Assembly (NCBI RefSeq): GCF_004352835.1
Contig: NZ_SJSB01000002.1
Location: 124,001-188,000 of the forward strand
Direction: 5' to 3'
DNA: 64,000 nt
From: Marinomonas flavescens
GTDB taxonomy: Bacteria > Pseudomonadota > Gammaproteobacteria > Pseudomonadales > Marinomonadaceae
The notes below the pieces were generated by a model. That model made no database searches and was not told the origin of the DNA. It saw only the letters and a program-made list of their open reading frames with translations. Both the position numbers and the translations under genes were made by a program. Below are positions 34,669 through 45,606 of this stretch, one piece after another. How positions within the stretch are numbered: position 1 is the first letter of the stretch; the number at the start of each line of letters is the position of its first letter.

Positions 34669-35958
34669 ATGAATATAACCGTTAAAGTATTGTTGGGAAT
34701 GGCGCTTGGTATCATCGTTGGACTGATTATTAATTTAACAGGGTCTAACGTTTCTGGTACATGGGTAAACAGTTATCTAACCAATGGAGTGTTTCACATT
34801 GTCGGTAGCATGTTTGTAAATGCACTGAAAATGTTGGTTGTTCCTTTAGTGTTTTTCTCATTGGTGTCTGGTGTATGTGGCATTGGTGATATTAGATTGC
34901 TTGGGCGTATTGGCTCCAAAGCATTCATTTTATATTTAATAACCACAGCGATCGCGATTGCTACGGCTCTATTTATAGCATCAGGCTTAGGTATTGGCGA
35001 AGGGATGAACGCAGTTTCTAACGCCAACTTCTCTGGAAAAGAAGCGCCATCTCTGTCATCCGTCATCATTAATATTGTGCCTTCAAACCCAATTAGCGCT
35101 ATGGCTAAAGGTGAAATGCTGCCGGTTATTTTCTTCTCGATTGTGTTTGGTATCAGCTTATTAATGGTTGGTAAAAAAGCCGAATCAGTCAGTAGTTTTG
35201 TTGAAGCTCTTAATGAAATCATGATGAAAATGGTCACCGTGATTATGGCTGTTGCGCCTTACGCTGTATTTTGTCTTATCGCAAAAGCCATTGCTAATCT
35301 AGGGTTGGATCTACTAGAGCAGCTGCTTGGCTATGTGTTGGTATTGATCGGCGTTCTATTGTTCCATTTGTTTGTAACGTTACAGATCGTACTGAAAGTC
35401 ATGTCAGGCTTAAGCCCTTTTACCTTCATCAAGAAGATGCGTAGTACACAAGTCTTTGCGTTCAGTACTTCAAGCTCAAATGCGACTATTCCTGTGACGT
35501 TACGTACGGTAACTGAGCGTCTGGGTGTGAAAAATTCAGTGGCTTCGTTTACTGTACCCTTTGGCGCAACCATAAATATGGACGGCACTGCGATCATGCA
35601 GGGTGTTGCCACTGTATTTATTGCGAATATCTACAATGTAGATCTTGGTATGATGGGCTATTTAACGGTTATCTTAATGTCCGTTCTGGCTTCTATTGGC
35701 ACCGCCGGTGTTCCTGGTGTGGGCCTTATTATGTTGTCTATGGTGTTCACACAAGTTGGCTTACCTATTGAGGGTATTGGCTTGATACTTGGCGTAGATC
35801 GCTTGTTGGACATGATCCGTACTGCGGTCAATATCTCTGGTGACGCCGTTGTTTCTGTCGTTGTTGCGAAAAGCGAAGGACAGCTCAATGAGAGTGTCTA
35901 CAATGATCCAGATGCAGGCAACAATATAGATGTGCATTTAGAAAAAGCTAACGCGTAA
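34669..35958 (+). CDS. Dicarboxylate/amino acid:cation symporter (DAACS/GltP-DctA type)
   Basis: A 429-residue inner-membrane symporter with the family hallmarks. These are the serine-rich re-entrant loop FSTSSSNATIPVTLRTV, the NMDGTAIMQGVATVF motif in helix 7, the second loop ASIGTAGVPGVG, and LGVDRLLDMIRTAVNISGDAV. Such proteins take up glutamate, aspartate or C4-dicarboxylates with Na+ or H+. AGAGAGAGC precedes the ATG. Which substrate is used cannot be read reliably. A long terminator hairpin follows at 35980. Confidence 0.9.
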   Translation: MNITVKVLLGMALGIIVGLIINLTGSNVSGTWVNSYLTNGVFHIVGSMFVNALKMLVVPLVFFSLVSGVCGIGDIRLLGRIGSKAFILYLITTAIAIATALFIASGLGIGEGMNAVSNANFSGKEAPSLSSVIINIVPSNPISAMAKGEMLPVIFFSIVFGISLLMVGKKAESVSSFVEALNEIMMKMVTVIMAVAPYAVFCLIAKAIANLGLDLLEQLLGYVLVLIGVLLFHLFVTLQIVLKVMSGLSPFTFIKKMRSTQVFAFSTSSSNATIPVTLRTVTERLGVKNSVASFTVPFGATINMDGTAIMQGVATVFIANIYNVDLGMMGYLTVILMSVLASIGTAGVPGVGLIMLSMVFTQVGLPIEGIGLILGVDRLLDMIRTAVNISGDAVVSVVVAKSEGQLNESVYNDPDAGNNIDVHLEKANA

Positions 35959-35979
35959 TCTATTAACACAGATTAAATG

Positions 35980-36038
35980 AAAAAGCGTCGTACTGAGGTG
36001 AAGTCCTAATAGGGATCACGTCAGTCCGGCGCTTTTTT
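35980..36038 (+). terminator. Terminator after the symporter gene
   Basis: Outer stem AAAAAGCGTCG/CGGCGCTTTTT (one G-T wobble) enclosing further imperfect pairing (ACTGA/TCAGT), ending in a T run. It lies between the convergent symporter and oleate hydratase genes and probably serves both. Confidence 0.8.
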
Positions 36039-36060
36039 ATGCCTTAAAAGTTGATTCTAT

Positions 36061-38061
36061 TTATTCTACGTTCGAAAAACTGTCTCTCAGTGCCGTGATC
36101 CAACCATTGAATTTATTCATCAAGGGACTTCCTTTCCCAAATAACTCATGCATCTCAGCCTCGAAATGCGACTGCTTAGCTTCTTCTGGTTCAGGCAGTG
36201 GTGGCAGAATATGGGCAAAATACGTTTTATCAAGCAGGCGGTGTAATAGGCGTTCGCCAGTAAAAGGCTTACCGCTGTTGAGTGCTCGAGCGCCTTTAAT
36301 TAGGTTTCGGATATCGTATTGTGTTGGGCTGATATCAGGTACTTGTTTAGGAATATTCAGTAATTTATAGACACCAATGCGAGCCGTACGGATGGAAGAC
36401 TCCATGGTGAAAATAATATCGTTACGAGTTTCAACAAATTGCCCAATCAAGCCTAAATTAGTACAGCCATCAGGAACCACATGAGGCCGGTCACCCGCAG
36501 CACGGGTCATAAACTGTGATGTGATGTAAGGCATTAGAGCAAGACGGATTTTCGTATTGGCAACAACCTCATCTAGCTGACCTTCAATGCCAAGGTGATA
36601 ACACAGTTCAGTGAGAATTTCTTTGCCAGTACATTGCGCCATCGTTTTGTGCACATGATTGCCTAATGTGTCCATCAATAAGCCATAAACCCAAATCACT
36701 AATGTGTCGTCAGGTTGATCTGGAAAATGAGGCTGACGATTACAAGTGACGCTGAGCAACCAATTAGAATCGGTAATAGTAATAATACCACCCGTGACAG
36801 TTCGTCCTGAGTGCGGATCATTAACGGACAAGGCCGTAAGCTTATCCACAAGAGGCGATGGCTTACAGGTGAGTGTGGCAGATTCCCACATGGATTTTTC
36901 TACATCGCCATAAAACTTTTCTGGTTTACCAAAAACAGGCGATTTCTTCGCGAGATTCCTCCACAGCGTCCAGCCACTTTTTTCTCCCGGATTATGTTGA
37001 TCGCAAGTGAGTTTGGGTACGCTATCCATATCGGCATAAGCCGTTTGTTCTGTCATTGAACCTGTCAATGTGAAGACTAAATCGCCTAATCCGACATTAA
37101 TGAGCTTCGCTGTTTCTGTATTTTCATGCATCACCATTGCACGAATGGCGGTGACGGTTTTCTTGTCGCCAGAAAAGGTGATATCAAGGTCTTGAACGCG
37201 AGTATTAAAGTGAAAATTGACGCCTTTTTCGCGCAACATCTCCGTTAATGGTTTGATGAAGGTGTCGTATTGATTGTATTTAGGGAAAACCAACGAAGAT
37301 AAGTCTGCAAAACCGTCAATCGAGTCGAGTAAACGATGCAAATACAATTTGGTTTCTAACAAGCTATGACAGTTTTTAAAAGCAAACATAGTTCGAAACA
37401 GAAACCAAAAGTTGCTTTCTAAAAAGCCTTTACTGAAATACGTCTCGATACTAATGTCATCTAAATCCTCTTTACGCTTTAGCATCAGACGAATCAGTTC
37501 CCATTGCTGGGGTTTGCTTAGGCCAAAATTACTCGACTCTAGAACCTCTCCGCGATTGCGTATTAAACGCGCCTTAGAATAGTTGGGGTCGTTGTCATTA
37601 ATAAGGCGATATTCATCAAGAACAGAATAGCCTTCTGGCAACTCTGCGGCGGGAACATCTTGAAACATATCCCAGAGGGAGTCGTAATTCCAATTCATTT
37701 CGCGGCCACCACGAATGATATAGCCATCTTCTGGATTACCAGAACCATCCATTGAGCCGCCTGCCACATCCATTTCTTCTAGAATAGTAATGTTTTGAGC
37801 AGGCATATGGCCATCACGAATGAGATAAAAGGCGGCGGCAAGACCACCAATACCACCGCCAATAATCCATGCATGACGGTATTTTACTCCGGGTGTTGGT
37901 AAGGTTTTATGGCGAGAATAAGGGGCAATAAAATCGGCAGGCGGAAGAGAATTAAGTGAGCTATGATGCCAAAAACCACTCGTCGCATCAGGTTCATGCT
38001 CGAACCCTTCCGGCGCCGTTGTAGAAATATCAAATTTCGAAATTGGTTTATGACTCATCAT
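36061..38061 (-). CDS. ohyA: Oleate hydratase (myosin-cross-reactive antigen family)
   Basis: A 666-residue FAD enzyme. The dinucleotide motif [20 protein letters not shown] (about residues 66-85) is followed by [13 protein letters not shown] and [15 protein letters not shown], the FAD and active-site glutamate region typical of this family. It also has [12 protein letters not shown] and [15 protein letters not shown]. The enzyme adds water across the cis-9 double bond of oleic acid, giving 10-hydroxystearic acid, and is thought to detoxify free unsaturated fatty acids. AGGAG lies upstream of the start. Single gene. Confidence 0.92.
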   Translation of the reverse strand: MMSHKPISKFDISTTAPEGFEHEPDATSGFWHHSSLNSLPPADFIAPYSRHKTLPTPGVKYRHAWIIGGGIGGLAAAFYLIRDGHMPAQNITILEEMDVAGGSMDGSGNPEDGYIIRGGREMNWNYDSLWDMFQDVPAAELPEGYSVLDEYRLINDNDPNYSKARLIRNRGEVLESSNFGLSKPQQWELIRLMLKRKEDLDDISIETYFSKGFLESNFWFLFRTMFAFKNCHSLLETKLYLHRLLDSIDGFADLSSLVFPKYNQYDTFIKPLTEMLREKGVNFHFNTRVQDLDITFSGDKKTVTAIRAMVMHENTETAKLINVGLGDLVFTLTGSMTEQTAYADMDSVPKLTCDQHNPGEKSGWTLWRNLAKKSPVFGKPEKFYGDVEKSMWESATLTCKPSPLVDKLTALSVNDPHSGRTVTGGIITITDSNWLLSVTCNRQPHFPDQPDDTLVIWVYGLLMDTLGNHVHKTMAQCTGKEILTELCYHLGIEGQLDEVVANTKIRLALMPYITSQFMTRAAGDRPHVVPDGCTNLGLIGQFVETRNDIIFTMESSIRTARIGVYKLLNIPKQVPDISPTQYDIRNLIKGARALNSGKPFTGERLLHRLLDKTYFAHILPPLPEPEEAKQSHFEAEMHELFGKGSPLMNKFNGWITALRDSFSNVE

Positions 38062-38355
38062 CCCATCTCCTGTCTAAAACGCTGTTATCAGCAATATATG
38101 TCTTTTTTCATAGTGGCACAGGTGGAGCATTGGGCCTCTGCGTCAGATCAAGGATTGTCGATTAAGTAGTTTAAATTATCTCTTTTGATTCTCTCTAGCG
38201 CGTTAAAAACAGTAAACCTTGTAAAGGTGTCTCTACTTTCTGTAGGAAGCATGCAGCCTATGTGCATTTCTAAAAACACGGTTGTTTTTAAGACGGCCAT
38301 CGCCAACTATTTCATACGAAAGCAAGATAAATGAAAGGCTAATTAGGAGGAATAC

Positions 38356-38817
38356 ATGCAAAACCAAACCGATCAAATTAAACATGTTTCAGACATTATA
38401 AAAGTGATGAATGGCGGTATTGAATTCTACCAAGAGGCAAAATCCAAATTGGATAACAGCACTTATCAAGCCTTTTTTAATCGAATGATTGTTGCCAAAA
38501 AAGAAGCGGTGGCCGACCTGCAGAAATTTGCAGTCGAAGAACAAGGTGAATTAGAAAATGAGAGTAGTAGTCTCGTAAAAGCGCGTCAGGTTTATACCAA
38601 ATTGTTGTCTAAGGTTTCTGGTGATTCCACCGCCTTCACTTATATTGATCAACTTGAGGAAGTGGAAGATAAGGCCTTAGAAGAGCTCGATCTCGCACTT
38701 GAAAGGCACCAAGCTCAGGATTGCGAAATCGCACTTCGCCGTATCAAAGTCAGTATGAAAGAGTGCCATGATGAAATGAAAGCATTGCAAAAAATGGCAG
38801 CACAGCACTCGTCATAA
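38356..38817 (+). CDS. Ferritin-like DUF2383/PA2169-type four-helix protein
   Basis: A 153-residue all-helical protein with strong ribosome site AGGAGG. It resembles the PA2169 family: an N-terminal IIKVMNGGIEFYQEAKSKL helix, Glu-rich middle helices (LEEVEDKALEELDLALERH), and a C-terminal helix KECHDEMKALQKMA. Members have a ferritin-like fold with possible metal or stress-protection function, but no firm activity. Cytoplasmic. Single gene between oleate hydratase and an amino-acid permease. Confidence 0.75.
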   Translation: MQNQTDQIKHVSDIIKVMNGGIEFYQEAKSKLDNSTYQAFFNRMIVAKKEAVADLQKFAVEEQGELENESSSLVKARQVYTKLLSKVSGDSTAFTYIDQLEEVEDKALEELDLALERHQAQDCEIALRRIKVSMKECHDEMKALQKMAAQHSS

Positions 38818-38993
38818 AAGTCGCTTTCTCCCCGAGTCTGCTTGGTGGAGTTTGAGTGATTAGGGGTTGTTATCTGCCTTTGTTTCCAAGTCTTATCAAG
38901 ATTACTTATCCATTTTCGGTTAGCAATATTGATAAGATCTATGAAAAACAAATTCTCTTAACGCATTAGTTTAAGCAGGCAGTTAACAGCCCA

Positions 38994-40592
38994 TTACGCG
39001 GTTTTTGCCGCTGGAACATCAATGTATTCTACTTGATGTTCATCTGCTTCATCAGGAATAAGGGGTTTGTCGTAACAAGCCGATACGCCCCAATAATAGG
39101 TAATTAAAGCAACGGCTGTGAGCAAGACGCTGTCTAATGGTGAGCTAATATAGCCTTTGCCACCGTAGGTGCCAAAATATGACAATATTAACAAGGCAAT
39201 ATAGTAAACGAGTAACCAAATAGCGCGTTTAATGTCGCCTTGATCGCTGTCTTTTTTACCAAAGATGGCATATCCCACCCAAGCAATGATTAACAACGGC
39301 AGTAATAACTCATCAACACTCCAGCCACTCCAGTAAATCAATAACGTACTGGCAATAAAGGCCAATGGACTGATTATGACAAAGGCTGGCAATAAAAATG
39401 GACGCTTCAAGTCAGGACGACGTGCACGAAAGGCCGCGGCACTGATTGGACCTGGCATATAAGTTAAAACGTTTGCAGAAGTCACCGCAGCAATTAATCC
39501 ACCCCAAACCTGAAATTCAGAAGGCAGAGTCCAAGCAATGGCTAAAATAAGTGATAGCCATAGGGCACCACGAGGCACACCAGACTTAGGATCTACTTTA
39601 CCGAACACTTTGAACAAGTAGCCATTCTTTGCCCAAGCGAAGATGACACGACTTGCACCGGCTAGATAAATATTCCCAGTACCCGCAGGAGAAATAACTG
39701 CGTCTACCAAGATTAAATTTATCAGCCAAACTAAGCCTAATGAACGAGCTAAATCAGCGTAAGGTGAACGGAATATTGTTTCCATTCCATGCCAGCCGTT
39801 TGCATTCAATAGGTCTGTTGGTATTGCACCCATGAAAGAAAATTGCAGTAAGATATAAACTACAAAGCTAATTGCCATGGCTAAAATGATAGCGATAGGA
39901 ACATTTCGCTGAGGATTCTTCGCTTCACCTGCAAAATCCACGGCTTGGCGAAAGCCTAAATAAGCAAACACGATACCGGCACCCGTTAAGGAGGAGAATA
40001 CACCATGAATACCGCCAGGGTGTGTTGCAGGGATGTCCATATTTGCACCTTTATAAAAGGTGAAAAAGGTCACAATAGCGATGATAGGAACAATAAATTT
40101 AATCGCCGTTACAATGGTATTAATACGACCAAAAACATTGACGCTCCAGTAGTTCAGAGCAAAAAAGAATACGAGCAGTAAAATCTGCATGACAAAGCCA
40201 AGAGTGGTTGGGTTACCGGTTGACGCTTGACCCAGTGCAGGCCACCAATACATAGCGTATTGGCGAACCGCTTCCACTTCTACACCTGCCGTACTGGTGT
40301 AAGCTAATAGCGCACTGAAACCGATAACAAAACCGACCAAGTTGCCGTGAGTAAAGTTTGGGTAACGAACAAATCCCCCGGCTCTTGGAATACTGGCACC
40401 GAGCTCGGCAAACACTAAGCCAATTAAGAGCACCATAACCGCACCCAATGCCCAAGCATAGCCAGACAAAGAGCCGGCATAGCCAGAAGTGGTTAATGCG
40501 GCATATAACCAACCAGAGCCGATCATCGACCCAACACCTAATAGAGTTAAATCCACTAACCCCAATTTTTTCTTTAGTACGCCATCAGACAT
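38994..40592 (-). CDS. APC family amino acid permease
   Basis: A 532-residue inner-membrane permease with about 12 hydrophobic segments. The APC start LGLVDLTLLGVGSMIGSGWL carries the GSG substrate loop. Other conserved segments are GAGIVFAYLGFRQAVDFAGE, SPAGTGNIYLAGASRVIFAW and a C-terminal soluble tail. It transports an amino acid or polyamine by proton symport or exchange. Substrate cannot be read. Leader of 800 nt without a gene lies upstream, shared with the divergent GGDEF-EAL gene. Confidence 0.87.
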   Translation of the reverse strand: MSDGVLKKKLGLVDLTLLGVGSMIGSGWLYAALTTSGYAGSLSGYAWALGAVMVLLIGLVFAELGASIPRAGGFVRYPNFTHGNLVGFVIGFSALLAYTSTAGVEVEAVRQYAMYWWPALGQASTGNPTTLGFVMQILLLVFFFALNYWSVNVFGRINTIVTAIKFIVPIIAIVTFFTFYKGANMDIPATHPGGIHGVFSSLTGAGIVFAYLGFRQAVDFAGEAKNPQRNVPIAIILAMAISFVVYILLQFSFMGAIPTDLLNANGWHGMETIFRSPYADLARSLGLVWLINLILVDAVISPAGTGNIYLAGASRVIFAWAKNGYLFKVFGKVDPKSGVPRGALWLSLILAIAWTLPSEFQVWGGLIAAVTSANVLTYMPGPISAAAFRARRPDLKRPFLLPAFVIISPLAFIASTLLIYWSGWSVDELLLPLLIIAWVGYAIFGKKDSDQGDIKRAIWLLVYYIALLILSYFGTYGGKGYISSPLDSVLLTAVALITYYWGVSACYDKPLIPDEADEHQVEYIDVPAAKTA

Positions 40593-41390
40593 GATAATCC
40601 CCTTGCGTATGGCTGCTGAATTTATGCTTATAATTTTTAAAGCAGTGTTCTTAATGTTTATGAAAAGTTCAATTTCGTTTCTCGATTTAGCAGGAATAGC
40701 ATTAACTCCGTCAAGTTAGGGTCACTTTTCAAAGGCTTGATAATCATCAATATCGTATTATTTGGTTTTGGGGCAAAAGCAGATAGAAAGTTGATTCTGT
40801 AAAAAAAGAATGACAATCAATTAAAAAATAAACCATTGATTGTAAAAAGATTTCATATCAAAAACGTGTATGAAAAAAATAAATAGCTGACAGAAAAAAT
40901 AAAATGAGTATGAAAAACCGGCGATGGGGAAATGTTTGTTTATAGAAATAATGTGCACAAAAGCAGTTAGAATTTTGATTTTTTTTTGAAAATTCACAAA
41001 TTTATCAAAGAACAGTAAAGAAATGTGTTTTTAAAAAAAACGACCAAACAATTAATTCATTGATCTATGTCTAGGTAATTTTTAGATGTGCTTTGTAAAA
41101 TGGTTAGGGGATATAAGTGTCGAAGAATAACTAATGTCAGGCTAGGCTAACCAATGGTTATGCAAGAACTGTCGATTTATTACAAAAACAAATGCACCCA
41201 TTTTACCTATATGTGCTAATTTTAACTGAGGTAAACAAGGAATGTTGGTTGCATATATCGCACGGGAGATGGCGCTAAGGGTTTGTTTAGCTGTTAACTA
41301 TTAATGGGGAATGAGTCATAAAATAACTGGATCTTTACTATTCTTTCGTAACGAAGTGCCAAATACGCATCATTAAACATAGAGATTACA
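40593..41390. other. Long AT-rich gene-free region
   Basis: About 800 nt, the longest gene-free stretch in the window, between the divergent permease and GGDEF-EAL genes. It is very A/T-rich with many A runs. A 9-bp inverted repeat, ACAATCAAT/ATTGATTGT (40813-40843), is visible. The only coding-like frame (40489-40719) is mostly antisense to the permease and has no ribosome site. Probably promoter DNA; a small RNA cannot be excluded. Confidence 0.5.
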
Positions 41391-43745
41391 ATGCTGAAGA
41401 CACTTAAGGGGCGATTATATTTCCTCTCTATACTTATCATTATTCCTTTCTACTTTTTCATTTATCTGAGCTTCGACTACAGTCGAACTATGGTTGAAAA
41501 TGAGCTTCTCAAAAGCGCCCGAATAGTGTCTAACCAGGCGGTAGAAAATCATAAGCGTTTGATGACATCAACAGAGCGTTTTTTAGCGCTTTTAGCCGCT
41601 CTTCCTCAAGTTAAAAAACCAGATTCCGAAACATGCCAACGCTTTATTAGTGGGATTGCCCCGTTATATGAGCGATATGTAAACATTGGAATTCCTAATA
41701 AAGCAGGAATATTAACCTGTAATGGTACTCCGCTTGCTTCACCTCTTGATTTGAGCGACCGCGCTTATATCCATAACGCTATAACGCAAGACCGCTTTAC
41801 GTCGAGCGGCGTACATCGTGACCGAACTCTTGGTATATTGACGGTTAACTTTGCTTATCCTGTTCACAGTCTCACAAACCCAAAAAATATTGTTGGGGCA
41901 GCTGTGGCTGTCATTTCACTCGACTGGTGGAGTGTATTGCTGAATAGCAACCAATTACCCAAAAATAGTATCGCTTATATTTTAGATAATCATGGCAACT
42001 CAATTGCCAGCTACCCTAGAAATACCGTGTTTGATGCTCCAAAGAGTTTTAATGCAGTCGTTCGGGGTAATGATGGTATCCGCCGTGTTTTTGTTCAGCA
42101 TCAAGTAAAAGGCTGGGATGGACAAGTTTTACTGACGTTTATGACTGGAATTGCTGTGGATGAACCGTTATCCATGATTGATAAACGCTATACTTTTATT
42201 GTGAGTATCTTTTCCATATTGGTTATTTTGATGCTGATATTCTTAAGGCTTTTTTTCCTTAATACCATTTCTAAGCCTCTTTATAAGCTTTCTTATTTGG
42301 CCACACGGTTAGGGCAAAATAAGCATATATACGCTGCTTTACCGACCGGGGTAAAGGAAATGGATGATTTACAAGACAGTTTTCTTGATATGGCTGATCG
42401 TAAGGAGCAAGCAGAGAAAAAAATAGTACGTCAAGCGCAAACGGATAGTTTGACTGGTATTTCAAACCGCGATGCGTTTAATCAAATTTTGTCAGAAACG
42501 CTAATGTCTAATCCTCATGATCAAAAAATTGGCATCATATTACTGGATTTAGATAACTTTAAAGAAGTGAATGATACTCGCGGTCACGAAGCGGGAGATT
42601 GTGTTCTAAAAGTGGTTGCATCGCGTTTGAGTAAGCATGTGCCATCCGCTCAATTAATCAGCCGTTTAGGTGGTGATGAATTTATCATTTTACTCAGAGA
42701 TGAGGACTGTAATGAGAGTCGAGTATTAGTGCTGTGTGAAGATATTAGAGAAGCGCTTAAAGAACCCTATACCATATCTCAGGGGGACATTACCCTTACG
42801 GCAAGCATCGGTGTGGCGCTGTACCCAGACGACGGCGACAATATGAGGGAGCTCATGGGGGCTGCTGACCAAGCGATGTACTCCGCGAAACAGAATGGGC
42901 GGGATACTGCTCGACGATTTAGCTGGGATCTAAAAGATGCCCTTGTCAAAAAAATGGAACTTATCCAAGATCTGCGAAAAGCGATACTTAACCAAGAATT
43001 CTATTTACTGTTTCAGCCGATTATTAACAAATATGGCGCCGTTATAAAATTTGAGGCACTTATCCGTTGGCAGCATCCTGAAAAAGGAATGATACCACCT
43101 GATCAATTTATTCAAGCGGCCGAAAAGTCAGGGCAAATTGTCGATATAGGGCACTGGGTTGTTCAGGAGGCGAAACGTGCTTTGGCACCGATTCGTGAAG
43201 TGTATGGCGAAGAGGTACAAATCAGCGTCAATGTGTCACCGATACAACTATCAAAACAACAAAGTGAAGAAGGCCTTCTATTAGCCGAATTACTGTGTAA
43301 GCAAGAGATCGAAGGTGATAAAAAAGGGCTAAACGGTCTTGTGGTAGAAATCACTGAACACCTTTTAATGAATTCAGACGAAAGTACACGCAAAGCGCTG
43401 CTGGCTTTTAGAGAAGAGGGTATTCAAGTAGCCTTAGACGACTTTGGAACTGGCTATTCTTCTCTTGCCTATATTATGAATTACGACATTGATTATTTAA
43501 AAATCGATATAAAATTTGTTCGAAAATTAGGGGAAGATCTTGCGTCTCAGACATTGTGTGAAGCCATTATTTCAATGGCGCATGCGTTGGGTGTGTCTGT
43601 TATTGCTGAAGGTGTAGAAACTCAACAGCAAGCTGATCTATTGCTCGGTTATGGTTGTGACTACCTACAAGGTTACTACTTCTCAAAACCAATCCCGTTG
43701 GACCAAGTGCTGGTTTATCAACAAGATAAGATTCTTTCAGTTTAG
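41391..43745 (+). CDS. GGDEF-EAL protein with periplasmic dCache-type sensor
   Basis: A 784-residue cyclic-di-GMP enzyme. First membrane segment about residues 10-30; periplasmic Cache-like sensor 30-270 (DLSDRAYIHNAITQDRF pattern of dCache domains); second segment 271-295. GGDEF domain about 345-510 with intact GGDEF (427-431). EAL domain about 525-780 with intact EAL (555-557) and DDFGTGYSS (Asp683, Asp684). Both catalytic halves look complete, so it could make or break c-di-GMP depending on the signal. No RxxD inhibitory site was sought closely. It ends at a strong terminator. Confidence 0.9.
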   Translation: MLKTLKGRLYFLSILIIIPFYFFIYLSFDYSRTMVENELLKSARIVSNQAVENHKRLMTSTERFLALLAALPQVKKPDSETCQRFISGIAPLYERYVNIGIPNKAGILTCNGTPLASPLDLSDRAYIHNAITQDRFTSSGVHRDRTLGILTVNFAYPVHSLTNPKNIVGAAVAVISLDWWSVLLNSNQLPKNSIAYILDNHGNSIASYPRNTVFDAPKSFNAVVRGNDGIRRVFVQHQVKGWDGQVLLTFMTGIAVDEPLSMIDKRYTFIVSIFSILVILMLIFLRLFFLNTISKPLYKLSYLATRLGQNKHIYAALPTGVKEMDDLQDSFLDMADRKEQAEKKIVRQAQTDSLTGISNRDAFNQILSETLMSNPHDQKIGIILLDLDNFKEVNDTRGHEAGDCVLKVVASRLSKHVPSAQLISRLGGDEFIILLRDEDCNESRVLVLCEDIREALKEPYTISQGDITLTASIGVALYPDDGDNMRELMGAADQAMYSAKQNGRDTARRFSWDLKDALVKKMELIQDLRKAILNQEFYLLFQPIINKYGAVIKFEALIRWQHPEKGMIPPDQFIQAAEKSGQIVDIGHWVVQEAKRALAPIREVYGEEVQISVNVSPIQLSKQQSEEGLLLAELLCKQEIEGDKKGLNGLVVEITEHLLMNSDESTRKALLAFREEGIQVALDDFGTGYSSLAYIMNYDIDYLKIDIKFVRKLGEDLASQTLCEAIISMAHALGVSVIAEGVETQQQADLLLGYGCDYLQGYYFSKPIPLDQVLVYQQDKILSV

Positions 43746-43776
43746 TATCGTACAGCTAGTGTCTTCGTAGAATAAT

Positions 43777-43810
43777 TAAAGCCAGATGACATTGCTGTCA
43801 TCTGGCTTTA
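43777..43810. terminator. Bidirectional terminator between GGDEF-EAL and chemoreceptor genes
   Basis: Perfect 15-bp stem TAAAGCCAGATGACA/TGTCATCTGGCTTTA with loop TTGC between convergent stops at 43745 and 43831. Confidence 0.85.
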
Positions 43811-43830
43811 ATGTTGGTTCATTCAGACTG

Positions 43831-45453
43831 TCATTTTACTTTGAAGTAATGGATATCGTCTTTTAGTTTCTCAGAAAGTTGTTGTAAGGCCACGGTTTCT
43901 TCCGCGTTAACTTGTAGCGCTTGGCTGGTTTCTTTTGACATATTGGCGACTTCTTGGATCTGACTATTAATCTCAGAGATGGTCACCACTTGCTGCGACG
44001 TTGCTGCCACTACCTCTAATACATTGGCTAATGAGTTTTTAGATTGTTGCTGAATGTCGTTTAGTAATGTATTGGCTTCATTGGTGAGTGTTAAGCTATT
44101 TTGGACTTGAGGCACGGTACTTTCCATCGCTTCAACGGAGGCTTTGGTTTCTTCTTGCACCTGTAAAATCATCTTCTCAATATCACCTGTGGCATCACCC
44201 GTTCGTTGAGCCAAGTTTCTTACTTCGTCTGCGACGACGGCAAAGCCTCGGCCTGTTTCACCAGCGCGAGCCGCTTCAATGGCTGCATTTAACGCGAGGA
44301 GATTGGTTTGCTCTGAGATGCCACGAATAACGTTAATAATATCACCAATGCTGCGGGTGCGTTCTTCTAGTACATTGACTTGGTTGACCGTGGCTTTGAC
44401 CGTAGCGGATACTTTTTCAATTTCTAACGCTACTTTCTGTACCGCGGCTTGTCCTTTTAAAGACAGGTCGGCGGTAATATTCGAGTTGCTCTCAGTTTCA
44501 CGAACACGATCAGAAATAGAGTGAATGCTGTCGTTCATTTCGATTAGTTTATGCGCCGCCGAATTGGTGTATTCCAATTGGGTATCCGCCGCCACCAAAG
44601 ACTGTTTAGTGCCAGACGCCACGGTTGCCGAGCGCTGAGACAGCTCGCTTGAAGAAGAAATAATGCTGTTTACAATCGTGATCAGCTGCTGCTGCATGAC
44701 TTGTACCGACGACATCATGCTGTTTGGGCAACAAGAAGAAATGACGCCAGTAAGGTTACCTTCTGAAATTTCAGAAATCACATCCGCCGCTTCTTGGGGT
44801 TCACCGCCCACGGCATCTTTAATGCGACGCGCAATCAAATACGCCACACTCAAGCCAATAATAATCGCGATGCTGGTCAGAGCAATCATCCAACTTTGGA
44901 AGGAACTGGAGACGATTCTGGTTTCGATAGTCGCTTCTTGATTTGCCATTTCTTCAAGGTTAATAAAAGCATTAATAGCGGCTAGCCATTCAACAAAAGA
45001 CGGTTTAGCTTCGTTGAGCAATAACGCATTGGCAGTTGTTAGGTCATTGGCTTGTTTAGCTTTGATAATATGATCAATGAGCGGAAGGGTTTGCTTTTCA
45101 ATGCGTTGAATCGTGCTGTATATGCTTTGTTCTTGGGCCGTCATTGGAATATTGGCAGGGTCCAGCATTTTTTCGGATTCTTGGTAAAAGAGATGAAGGT
45201 TTGTAATGTCTTTCATAACAGCCGCGAGCTCAGTGTCGTTTCTGGCCAGTACCACATCGCGTACGGCAATGGCACGGTCGTGCACACTACCGCGAAAGTT
45301 AATGGCATAGCGTTGTTTCACCGAGTTAATGTCCGTCATCTGGGTGATGGTGGTATCGATGAAGTTCACGCGGTGAACCGCAATCACTGCCAAAATAACC
45401 GTCAGTGCCAAGGTGATGCCAAAGCCAATAACAAGGCGCGCATTAATAGTCAT
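43831..45453 (-). CDS. Methyl-accepting chemotaxis protein
   Basis: A 540-residue receptor: first membrane segment about residues 5-26, periplasmic four-helix-bundle sensor ([20 protein letters not shown] onwards, 4HB_MCP), second segment about 188-210. HAMP-like linker, then signalling domain with tip [23 protein letters not shown] and methylation helices. An unusual CC pair (SSCCPNSMM) lies in the HAMP-signalling linker. GGACTC precedes the start. Ligand unknown. Confidence 0.9.
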   Translation of the reverse strand: MTINARLVIGFGITLALTVILAVIAVHRVNFIDTTITQMTDINSVKQRYAINFRGSVHDRAIAVRDVVLARNDTELAAVMKDITNLHLFYQESEKMLDPANIPMTAQEQSIYSTIQRIEKQTLPLIDHIIKAKQANDLTTANALLLNEAKPSFVEWLAAINAFINLEEMANQEATIETRIVSSSFQSWMIALTSIAIIIGLSVAYLIARRIKDAVGGEPQEAADVISEISEGNLTGVISSCCPNSMMSSVQVMQQQLITIVNSIISSSSELSQRSATVASGTKQSLVAADTQLEYTNSAAHKLIEMNDSIHSISDRVRETESNSNITADLSLKGQAAVQKVALEIEKVSATVKATVNQVNVLEERTRSIGDIINVIRGISEQTNLLALNAAIEAARAGETGRGFAVVADEVRNLAQRTGDATGDIEKMILQVQEETKASVEAMESTVPQVQNSLTLTNEANTLLNDIQQQSKNSLANVLEVVAATSQQVVTISEINSQIQEVANMSKETSQALQVNAEETVALQQLSEKLKDDIHYFKVK

Positions 45454-45606
45454 AAATAGAGTCCGTTTGATTTATTCAGGCGTTGCGAAAAGTAGATCTT
45501 TATTAGTCAACAAAACGCACGGAGAAGTTCCTGCCGTGCGATTTTATTAAAAGGAGAGAAGTTAAATGTGAGAGAGCCAGAAGCTCCTCTCTATTGAACG
45601 ATATGA

